Shown here: positions 57,164-64,000 of the stretch, one piece after another | Position numbering within the stretch: position 1 is the stretch's first letter | How the letters are laid out: every line of letters begins with the position of its first letter | NCBI GenBank assembly: GCA_965218495.1 | Contig: OZ244626.1 | Coordinates: forward strand, 1,550,001 to 1,614,000 | Direction: 5' to 3' | Length of the DNA: 64,000 nt | Source: G965218495 sp965218495 | Lineage (GTDB): Bacteria; Bacteroidota; Rhodothermia; Rhodothermales; Bin80 | Program-made: the position numbers and the translations under genes | Notes under the pieces: model-generated | Seen by the model: the letters and a program-made list of their open reading frames with translations, nothing else | Database searches by the model: none | Told to the model about the DNA's origin: nothing

Positions 57164-58936
57164 ATGACTGATCTCGCGCAGGTCTTCCTCGATCCCGCCA
57201 ACTCCGCACAGCGGCGCTACGAAATGCTCCGCGCGTGCTTTGTCGATAACGAACCCCTGCAAGCGGTCGCGGAACGCTTCGGATACTCCTACGGCACCGT
57301 TCGCAATCTCTGCTCTGAGTTCCGCCGCAATCCCACGCCTGCTTTTTTCATGCCCGCACAGCGAGGCAAGAAGAAAGACCCTGAGAATGCATCCACGCCG
57401 ACCCGCAGAAAGATATCGGAGGCTTTGCAGCAGCGCACCCGGAGCATTCTCTCGATGCGCGCAGAAAAGAACCTGTCCGCAGTGGAGATTGCCGCGACGC
57501 TCCGCCAGAAAGGGCAGCGCGTAAGCGACTCCACCGTCATGCGCACCCTGCGCTTGTCCGGCGTGGCCAAGCTGCACCGACGCACCCTGCAGCAACGACT
57601 CGATGCGCCGGTTCCGCAGCGGGCAGCCGTGGCCAACCACCGCAAGCTGGATCTTGCGCCCCGCCAATTCCAAACCGACTTTGGGGGCCTCTTTCTGTTT
57701 GTGCACGATCTGGCCCGCCTCCAGCTGGACACCCTGCTTATGCGAAGCAAGATGCCTGGCAGCCAAGGGATACCGGCTGGCTGTGCGGTGCGCGCCCTGT
57801 TGGCCCTGAAGCTCTGGGGCCTGCGACGTAGCGCCCATGTCATGGCCGAGGTCCTGGATCCGGGGCTGGCCCTGTTTGCCGGACTCAACGTCATGCCCAA
57901 GCGCTCCACTCTTTCGGAGTATTCCTGCCGGGTCCACCCCGAACAATGCACAAGACTCATGGAGGCCTGGCGCACCGCTACGCGCTCCCTGGACGTATGC
58001 CTGGGCCAGGGGCAGTCCTTCGACCTGGACTTCCACACGATCCCCTACCACGGCGACGACGTCCTGCTCCAGAAGCACTACGTCTCCAAGCGCAGCCGCA
58101 GCCAGAAAGGCATCCTGTCTCTGGTCGTGCGGGATGCCGAAGCCCGGCTCTTCGTCTACGCAGACGCACAGGTGCGCAAGGAGAACCGCCACGACCAACT
58201 CCAGCACTTTGTCGATTGGTGGCACGCACGCTCCGGGACCCTGCCCAAAGAACTGGTCTTTGACAGCACCTTTACCACGTATGCCAACCTGGCACAGCTC
58301 ACCGCGCAGGGCATTGACTTCCTCACGCTACGACGCCGCTCCCAAAAGATGCTGGCCACCCTGGCACAGGTGCCACCGGACCAATGGCGCCGCATACGGC
58401 TGCACAACGTGGGCCGCACCTTCCGCCATCCGCGCATCCTGGAGCAAAAGGTCCGCATCCGCGGCTATCCCGGAAAACTGCGCCAGATTGCCATTACAGA
58501 GCTCGGACATGAGAAGCCCACGCTGCTGCTCACCAATCAGATGCACGGCGCGGCCTCCCGGCTGATCGACCGCTACGCCCGGCGGATGCTCATAGAAAAC
58601 ACCCTCGCCGATGCCATCGACTTCTTCCACATGGATGCCCTCAGCGCAGCCGTACCCTTGAAAATTGATGTGGACCTGCAACTGACGCTCATGGCCAGTA
58701 CCCTCTACCGCATCCTGGCAAAACGGATTGGCAACGGCATGGAGAACGCCAAGCCCCGTACCCTCTTCCGAAAGCTGGTGCGCACACGCGCAAAGGTCGA
58801 CATACAAGCCGACGACCTCATCGTTACCCTGCCGCGGCGGGCAAACAGCCCGTATCTGCTCGCAGCAGGATATGACGATGCCGTCGAGGCCATTCCCTGG
58901 CTAGCAGACAAGAGACTCCACATCCGCATAGCATGA
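57164..58936 (+). CDS. HTH-DDE transposase, first of two relatives
   Basis: A 590-residue transposase. The N-terminal winged HTH (RRYEMLRACFVDNEPLQAVAE, RFGYSYGTVRNLCSEFRRN) is followed by a second HTH about residues 100-140, then a DDE core. Core motifs are SFDLDFHTIPYHGDD (first Asp), LVFDSTFTTYANLAQL (second Asp), and MLIENTLADAIDFFHMDALS (Glu). The arrangement is that of IS4/IS1634-like enzymes with an HTH front; I cannot name the IS family. A relative of similar length is at 61488, in the same direction. Intact. Inverted repeats were not located. Confidence 0.85.
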   Translation: MTDLAQVFLDPANSAQRRYEMLRACFVDNEPLQAVAERFGYSYGTVRNLCSEFRRNPTPAFFMPAQRGKKKDPENASTPTRRKISEALQQRTRSILSMRAEKNLSAVEIAATLRQKGQRVSDSTVMRTLRLSGVAKLHRRTLQQRLDAPVPQRAAVANHRKLDLAPRQFQTDFGGLFLFVHDLARLQLDTLLMRSKMPGSQGIPAGCAVRALLALKLWGLRRSAHVMAEVLDPGLALFAGLNVMPKRSTLSEYSCRVHPEQCTRLMEAWRTATRSLDVCLGQGQSFDLDFHTIPYHGDDVLLQKHYVSKRSRSQKGILSLVVRDAEARLFVYADAQVRKENRHDQLQHFVDWWHARSGTLPKELVFDSTFTTYANLAQLTAQGIDFLTLRRRSQKMLATLAQVPPDQWRRIRLHNVGRTFRHPRILEQKVRIRGYPGKLRQIAITELGHEKPTLLLTNQMHGAASRLIDRYARRMLIENTLADAIDFFHMDALSAAVPLKIDVDLQLTLMASTLYRILAKRIGNGMENAKPRTLFRKLVRTRAKVDIQADDLIVTLPRRANSPYLLAAGYDDAVEAIPWLADKRLHIRIA

Positions 58937-59142
58937 CCAACCCCGACGAAATGTCATGGCGATTTGGACAAAAATTGCGCATGGGAGTTCAGGCTAGCTT
59001 GCTAGCTTGCGCGCTTCAAGCGCTTCGTTCATTCGCGAGTTGCTCCGAGCTTTCAGGCGGTCGGCAATCGGGTCTTGTGACAATTTCCCTTTGGCCGCTA
59101 CAAGGAAGGCGAGTGCTATGAGCGGCATGCATTTCTTGTCGG

Positions 59143-60066
59143 TCATGGTACGCAACGCTGCCGCAATACCTCCAAGTCACGTTCAATCTCGCGGGCTAGC
59201 TCATGCTCGACTTGCCAAAGGATCGAGCTATATTGATGAAAAAGAGTCCGCAACTCAGGAACGGTTTCCTCTGGACATAAGAAATCCATTGCCTGCGCCA
59301 TGTCGTGGGAAAGCCAGTTGAGTGTGCCTGGGATGTACGCGCCTGAGGGGTGGCGTTTAAGGTATTCAAGTCTGTACTGGGCATGAACGCCCATATAGCA
59401 ACTCAGGTCGCCTTCGCAGTCGTGAAGCGCGGGCTGACGTGCAGCAGTCCATGCAATACTGTCTGCTAGCACATGGTCCTCGTATTTCTCATGGACAGCC
59501 CAAAAATCCTCTATCCTTACGGTGTAGAAGCCATCAGGGTCAAAGGAATAGACGGTAGGCTTGTTGCGTTCGAGCCAGATGATCTCCTTGGGCCGTGTCG
59601 GAGCGTCATAGTGCAGTGTTCGCGCAGTGCGCTCTAGCACCTCAAGTTCGAGCATTTCCATTCTCGGCGAACCCTTCACCTGTACCCCCTGCCATTCACG
59701 CTCGAAGAGGTCGAATATTGCCGCCCAATCCTCAAACAGTGGATAGCCGTACACGCGTTTTGCCGTCTCGACAATGGCTACTAGTGCGCGTTTTGGCGCC
59801 TTGGGATTGAATGGGGTAAGCCTCAAAGCATAAATGAAACAGTTGCCTTTGCCGGGTACCGAGACATGCATCCAAGAGTATAAATCCGGCTCAATGGTGG
59901 AGTCTACGGGACTTACAAGGTCTCCTAATCTTAGCCCTGCGATCACCTCACTTGAAAATGAGGTCTTGGCGTAGCACGTCTCATGGCGATCTACGACGGC
60001 GTACTGCCCACTGGCCGTCGCTGGCAAGCCGAGGCATAACAAGAGAAGGAGGCAGTTCCGAGTCAT
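59143..60066 (-). CDS. secreted protein with N-terminal SH3-like domain (paralog 2)
   Basis: 307 residues. Signal peptide (NCLLLLLCLGLPATASG), then YAVVDRHETCYAKTSFSSEVIAGLRLGDLV, which looks like a bacterial SH3 domain with a late GNCFIYALRLTPF strand. The rest, about 220 residues, is of unknown family, with EREWQGVQVKGSPRMEMLELEVL and paired cysteines (HDCEGDLSC). It overlaps the stop of its paralog (ATGA), so the two are co-translated. SH3-like domains usually bind peptidoglycan or peptides, which would place it in the periplasm. Function unknown. Confidence 0.7.
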   Translation of the reverse strand: MTRNCLLLLLCLGLPATASGQYAVVDRHETCYAKTSFSSEVIAGLRLGDLVSPVDSTIEPDLYSWMHVSVPGKGNCFIYALRLTPFNPKAPKRALVAIVETAKRVYGYPLFEDWAAIFDLFEREWQGVQVKGSPRMEMLELEVLERTARTLHYDAPTRPKEIIWLERNKPTVYSFDPDGFYTVRIEDFWAVHEKYEDHVLADSIAWTAARQPALHDCEGDLSCYMGVHAQYRLEYLKRHPSGAYIPGTLNWLSHDMAQAMDFLCPEETVPELRTLFHQYSSILWQVEHELAREIERDLEVLRQRCVP

Positions 60067-60980
60067 TCAGGGGCGCAGCGCTGTTTCAGTACATACAAAA
60101 CGTCTTCCGACTCACGGGCGAGGGCGTGGTCCACTCGCCCAAGAGCCGTGCTGTATTCTTCAAATAGTGCCCGAAGCCTGGCGGTTTCATTGTCATCGCA
60201 GGTATCCTTATCTGCATGAGCCAACCTCTCGGAGAGCCGTGCGAGCAACTCCGGTACGTGCGCGCCATTCTGGTGGCGCTTGATGTATTCTAACTCGTGA
60301 GATAGGACCCTCATCCAGCATTCCAGACTGCCTTCGCAGTCGTGGTACGCAGGCTGCTGCGCGGCAATCCAGGCAACACTGTCCGCCCAAGGGTGGTATG
60401 CATACTTTTCGTGGAGCGACCAAAAGGCCTCTGGACGTACGGCGAAAATTCCACCTGGCTCGAAGTAATAGACGGGAGGCCCGCTACGTTTGTACCATTC
60501 CGTCACGTCAGGTCGTCGCCTATCATACCATCCAATAGACTCCGTCGTCTGAACCAGCACAAGAAGCTCAAGCAATTCCATTTCCAGCGATCCCTCTATC
60601 TGTACGCCCTGCCATTTTTTCTCAAATAGCCCGTGGACCTTAGCCATGCGTCCGAATGGCATGCGGCCCGTGAGTCGGTTTGTGCTTTTGACAATCGCTG
60701 CCAAGGCACGCTCCGGCTCTCCGGGGTCAAACGGGGTGAGTAGCTTGGAAAAAATGAAACAGTCATCCTCCCCGTCGATCGAAACATGAATCCAATCTTG
60801 TGACTCCGACGGCTCGGATGCAGGTTCCACGAGGTCAGCCACGTCAAGTCGCGCAACCACCTCAGCGGAAAGCGAAGGTGCGTCCCGGCAAGCCACTTGG
60901 CGGCCAAGAATCGCATACTGCCCGTCAGCCGACGCTGGCAATCCGAGGCACAGCAGAAGAAGAAGGCAGTGGCGTGTCAC
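60063..60980 (-). CDS. secreted protein with N-terminal SH3-like domain (paralog 1)
   Basis: 305 residues from the GTG at 60980, chosen because it gives a signal peptide almost identical to that of the next gene (HCLLLLLCLGLPASADGQYA). The open frame continues upstream to 61160 without family likeness. The two proteins share the SH3-like start, KKWQGVQIEGSLEMELLELLVL, and a HDCEGSLEC cysteine pair, so they are tandem duplicates that have since diverged. The gene lies upstream of paralog 2 and overlaps it by 4 bases. Both sit between two related transposase genes. Function unknown. Confidence 0.7.
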   Translation of the reverse strand: MTRHCLLLLLCLGLPASADGQYAILGRQVACRDAPSLSAEVVARLDVADLVEPASEPSESQDWIHVSIDGEDDCFIFSKLLTPFDPGEPERALAAIVKSTNRLTGRMPFGRMAKVHGLFEKKWQGVQIEGSLEMELLELLVLVQTTESIGWYDRRRPDVTEWYKRSGPPVYYFEPGGIFAVRPEAFWSLHEKYAYHPWADSVAWIAAQQPAYHDCEGSLECWMRVLSHELEYIKRHQNGAHVPELLARLSERLAHADKDTCDDNETARLRALFEEYSTALGRVDHALARESEDVLYVLKQRCAPE

Positions 60981-61487
60981 CAAACCTGGGGCATTCGCTT
61001 GGGGTGCATCCAGCACATGTCGCGGAATCTGCTGGCAGCCTGCTTCATTCTGGCCTGCATTCCGCCAGCCCTTAGAAGCCGATTCATTCTCGCCTTGCAG
61101 GCCAGTCAGGACACCCACACCAGAATCATACGCAGAACTAGCCTGAATGTCCAACGGCACTAATTGATGTGAACAAGCGAGGCATAAAAAGGGTCTTGTT
61201 GGGGGCTAAATGGCTCATTGTCCGCCCCGACCGTGGATAGGCATTACTAGGTTTAATGCTTATATAGATTCATTATAGCACAAGTACCACGGTAGCTTGC
61301 ATCACCAAGGTACGGTTGCACACCGCAGTCCAGGATGCCAGACTTGCCGCTGAAAGCCGCTTTTAGTGATTTGATCGCGGCGTTAAGGGCTTTATTCGTC
61401 GTAAATACCTTTTTTTGAATCGCACCGCTTGCGGTTGTCGTATTCGTATGGTATCGTGGGATATGTGCTATAATACCTTGATACTCT
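60981..61487. other. region between SH3-like paralogs and second HTH-DDE transposase
   Basis: About 500 bases. The first 180 are open in frame with paralog 1 but not family-like. From 61253 to 61430 the minus strand reads ALNAAIKSLKAAFSGKSGILD and more, a protein-like scrap with no start or partner. The last 60 bases before 61488 are AT-rich, with GCTATAATACCTTG as a sigma70-like -10. Confidence 0.35.
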
Positions 61488-63230
61488 GTGACGTCTCGCG
61501 TCAGTGACTTTCTTGAGCCTACCCTACCGTTGCACAGGCAGTACGAGGTCCTGCGTGCCATCTTTGTCGAAGGGCTCACCGTACCAGAAGCCGCAGAGCG
61601 GTTCGGCTATTCGCCCGGCGCTGTCTATAACCTCTGCGCCCACTTCCGCCAGAATCCTCAATTGGAGCGCTTCTTCCAACGCAGTGTGCCGGGTCGCAAG
61701 CCCAAGCCCGAGGAGCCTTTGCGCGTGAAGAGAACGCGCCGCATTTTGGCATTGCGAAAACACGAAAAGCTCTCTGTCACCGAGATTCGTGAACGCCTCA
61801 TCAGTGAGGGGATGCGCGTGGGCACCTCTACCATCTCCAAGACACTTCAAGACGCAGGGATTCCTAAGCTGCCCAGACGCACTGCTCAGCAGCGGGCCGC
61901 GTTGCGGGTCGAACGGGCGCCGCCAGCCAATTGTGCGGCCCTGGATCTGTCTCCGCGGCGGTTCCGCACACGCTTCGGCGGTCTGTTTCTATTTGCCCAC
62001 GATCTGGTCCGCATGGATCTGGATAGCGTCCTTGCAGCATGCACCTTTCCTGGCAGCGATCGGATTCCGGCCGGTTGTGCCGTGCGGTCGTTACTGGCTC
62101 TGAAGCTCTGGGGCATCGGGCGCCCGCGGCATTTCATGCCCGACATCCTGGATGAAGGTCCGGCGCTGTTCTCCGGGCTCAACATTATGCCAATAACTTC
62201 GACGCTCGTCGAGTATAGCGCTCGCGTGGATCCACGTGTGCTGCCGCAGTTGATGATGAAGTGGCACCACGCTGTGGAGAGGGTCGGGATTGACTTGGGC
62301 GGTGGGCGTTCCTTTGACCTGGACTTCCACACCATACCCTACCATGGTGATCACGAGGTCTATGAAAAGCACTACATCTCCAAGCGTAGCCGCAGGCAGA
62401 AGGGCATGCTGGCACTGTTGGCTCGCGACGCCGACGGATGTTTCTTCACCTATGCCAATGTTCAGATCCGCAAGGCGGATCAGTACGACCAAGTCCTCGC
62501 ATTTGTGGAACACTGGAAACAGCGCACGGGAAACGTGCCCCGTGAGTTGGTCTTTGACAGCGGGCTGACGACCTATGCCAATCTTGCCCGTCTGCACGCA
62601 TCAGGCATACGGTTCCTGACACTGCGACGACGCAGCCAGTCGTTGGTAAGTTGGATACTGGCGACGCCGCAAGAACACTGGCGAAGAGTAAGGCTCACCA
62701 ATATCGGGCGCGCCTATCGGAACCCGCGCGTGTTGGAACAGACGGTGCGACTAAAGAACTTCCCAGGCGAAGTGCGCCAGATCGCCATCATTGACCTCGG
62801 GCACGAAAAACCCACGTTGCTGATTACCAACGAAATGAAGAGCTCCGCCGCGAAGCTGATCGATCGCTACGCCCGTCGAATGATCATTGAGAACACCATT
62901 GCCGATGCCATCGACTTCTTCCATATGGACGCGTTGTCAGCGGCGGCACCGCTGAAGATCGGGCTGGATGTGCAGCTGACACTCATGGCCAGCTCGCTGT
63001 ATCGCCTACTCGCGCGAAGAATCAGCAACGGATACGAAAAGCGAAAGACGCGGACCTTGTTCCGAGACTTGGTCAACTATCCTGGAACGGTCCACATCAC
63101 AAGCGACGAAATCATTGTCACGTTAGGCCGCCGCGCTAACGGCGCAGCATTGCGCAATGCGGGCTACCATGACTCGACATTGCCCGTACCCTGGCTACAC
63201 AATAGGCCCCTGACGATACGCCTTGCCTGA
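61488..63230 (+). CDS. HTH-DDE transposase, second of two relatives
   Basis: 580 residues from a GTG. Closely related to the transposase at 57164: same double HTH front (RQYEVLRAIFVEGLTVPEAAE, RFGYSPGAVYNLC) and the same DDE blocks, SFDLDFHTIPYHGDH, LVFDSGLTTYANLARL and MIIENTIADAIDFFHMDALS. By eye about half to two thirds of positions agree, so these are separate elements, not a recent duplication. Intact. A short membrane-protein-like scrap on the minus strand directly beyond its stop suggests it landed in another gene. Confidence 0.85.
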   Translation: MTSRVSDFLEPTLPLHRQYEVLRAIFVEGLTVPEAAERFGYSPGAVYNLCAHFRQNPQLERFFQRSVPGRKPKPEEPLRVKRTRRILALRKHEKLSVTEIRERLISEGMRVGTSTISKTLQDAGIPKLPRRTAQQRAALRVERAPPANCAALDLSPRRFRTRFGGLFLFAHDLVRMDLDSVLAACTFPGSDRIPAGCAVRSLLALKLWGIGRPRHFMPDILDEGPALFSGLNIMPITSTLVEYSARVDPRVLPQLMMKWHHAVERVGIDLGGGRSFDLDFHTIPYHGDHEVYEKHYISKRSRRQKGMLALLARDADGCFFTYANVQIRKADQYDQVLAFVEHWKQRTGNVPRELVFDSGLTTYANLARLHASGIRFLTLRRRSQSLVSWILATPQEHWRRVRLTNIGRAYRNPRVLEQTVRLKNFPGEVRQIAIIDLGHEKPTLLITNEMKSSAAKLIDRYARRMIIENTIADAIDFFHMDALSAAAPLKIGLDVQLTLMASSLYRLLARRISNGYEKRKTRTLFRDLVNYPGTVHITSDEIIVTLGRRANGAALRNAGYHDSTLPVPWLHNRPLTIRLA

Positions 63231-63665
63231 TCAGAAACTCGCGGACTCTCACATGAATTAATGCTGTTGGATATCCAGGCTAGCAATAGCGTGAGGCCGA
63301 GCCAAAACAGCCAGGCTTGAGACGATAACACGTACCACACGACGCCCAGCGCGAAAATGTCCGACGGGATTCCGATCGTATCAATCATGCACAGCAGCTT
63401 TGTAAGCCTGGCTGACTAGCTCGTGATTGCCCGAAAAATACGTGATTGGCTCTGCAGATCAGCAGTTTCGGTCCTATGGGGCGGATGTACGGGTGAGAAC
63501 GGCAAGAAATCGGGCATTGTAGCGCCCCGAGCGGCTGTTTTCAGGGCGGTCGCCCCAACTCCGGTTGCACGTCGTTTTGGCGAATGTTGCATCATTGACC
63601 GACCTTAGGCCCGTTATTGGCGTGATTAGTACGCTTCTGCCCCAACATTCGCCCGATTTACTGCT
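63231..63665. other. IS flank with truncated membrane-protein frame
   Basis: On the minus strand, 63388 down to about 63236 reads MIDTIGIPSDIFALGVVWYV, SSQAWLFWLGLTLLLAWIS: one or two membrane helices, cut off at the transposase junction. It may be the start of an interrupted membrane-protein gene. From 63500 to 63560 a tract resembling the left edges of the two large duplicate copies (ATCGGGC...GGCTGT-TTCAGG...CCCAACT) appears just before the next transposase. Confidence 0.4.
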
Positions 63666-64000
63666 ATGCGCGCGATCTTCGAGCCACGGTTTGAGCTTGG
63701 GCACACGCCCATTGGAGAGATTAGCTTTGACGCTCGGTCCAGAGACGATATTCCGGCCGTACTCCGTGGACTGCAGGACATCTTCACGCACCGCGAGACC
63801 CGCGAGCGGGTGTTCGCGATCCTTCGGGAGCACTTGGGCGCGAAGGTCGATCTGCGGCGTGGTCGCCCGGGGCTGTGTCTGTGGCGGATCTTCGTGCTGG
63901 GCACGCTGCAGAAGGCGCTCGACTACGACTTCGACCGTCTGGTAGAATTGGCGAACTTTCACACGGCGTTGCGCCAGATGCTGGGGCATGCAGATTTTGG
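63666..64000 (+). CDS. ISNCY-type transposase, N-terminal part
   Basis: Open to the right edge, 111 codons seen. MRAIFEPRFELGHTPIGEISF, ARSRDDIPAVLRGLQDIF and the GRPGLCLWRIFVLGTLQKAL, MLGHADF blocks follow the N-terminal order of ISNCY-group transposases. The DDE core lies beyond the window. The start ATG at 63666 matches the family. Whether the gene is complete cannot be judged. Confidence 0.75.
   Translation, partial: MRAIFEPRFELGHTPIGEISFDARSRDDIPAVLRGLQDIFTHRETRERVFAILREHLGAKVDLRRGRPGLCLWRIFVLGTLQKALDYDFDRLVELANFHTALRQMLGHADF

Noticed and set aside
57155..58225. 356-codon minus-strand frame
   Set aside because: Antisense shadow of the intact HTH-DDE transposase at 57164.
57164..63230. 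A composite transposon carrying the SH3-like gene pair
   Set aside because: The two flanking transposases are too different to be ends of one element, and no matching outer inverted repeats were seen.

Overview
The window looks like chromosomal DNA from a member of the Bacteroidota/Rhodothermota. The evidence is large secreted proteins ending in PNPF-type (type IX secretion-like) sorting domains, a TonB-dependent receptor with STN and carboxypeptidase-like domains overlapping a DUF4249 lipoprotein gene, a secreted six-bladed propeller protein, and two TAnnTTTG promoter-like boxes. The DNA is GC-rich and carries many insertion sequences and many broken genes. I saw no rRNA, tRNA or CRISPR array. 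The mix of IS expansion, fresh pseudogenes and eukaryote-like LRR proteins would fit a host-associated lineage losing genes, but that is inference. Assembly error could explain some of the frameshifts.

Layout. 1-3.7 kb: the end of a secreted-protein gene, a copper-chaperone-like gene overlapping a MocA-like nucleotidyltransferase, and etfBA. 3.8-11.5 kb: a plus-strand catabolic operon of Gfo/Idh oxidoreductase, CoA-transferase, enoyl-CoA hydratase, GMC oxidoreductase, aldehyde dehydrogenase and sugar-binding lipoprotein. All but the first are disrupted. 12-21 kb: an S8 protease with 14 plant-type LRRs and a BNR-propeller protein, with IS1634-like remnants around them. This block appears to have split the binding-protein gene from its permeases at 21.4-23.2 kb, which are followed by an intact GMC dehydrogenase.

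24.7-32.7 kb: a small SnoaL-like gene, a second S8/LRR protein that has lost its catalytic Asp, a second SnoaL copy interrupted by an ISL3 element with an 8-bp target duplication, and a propeller protein. 33.3-39.4 kb: a two-gene operon of an AAA ATPase with DUF4143 and a 1414-residue NTPase ending in a PD-(D/E)xK nuclease. Behind it lie a broken HNH nuclease gene and a type III methyltransferase fragment. This looks like a defence island, and the operon is my best candidate for an undescribed system.

39.5-41.1 kb repeats 25.1-29.5 kb, minus a roughly 2.8-kb internal deletion. 41.1-47.2 kb: a minus-strand operon of BNR protein, IolE-like, IolG-like and class I aldolase, suggesting cyclitol or sugar breakdown. 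47.4-51.6 kb: TonB receptor, DUF4249 lipoprotein and RecX. 52-64 kb: an IS-rich tract with an IS21 remnant, two different IS1380 transposases, two related HTH-DDE transposases on either side of a pair of secreted paralogs, and the start of an ISNCY-type transposase.
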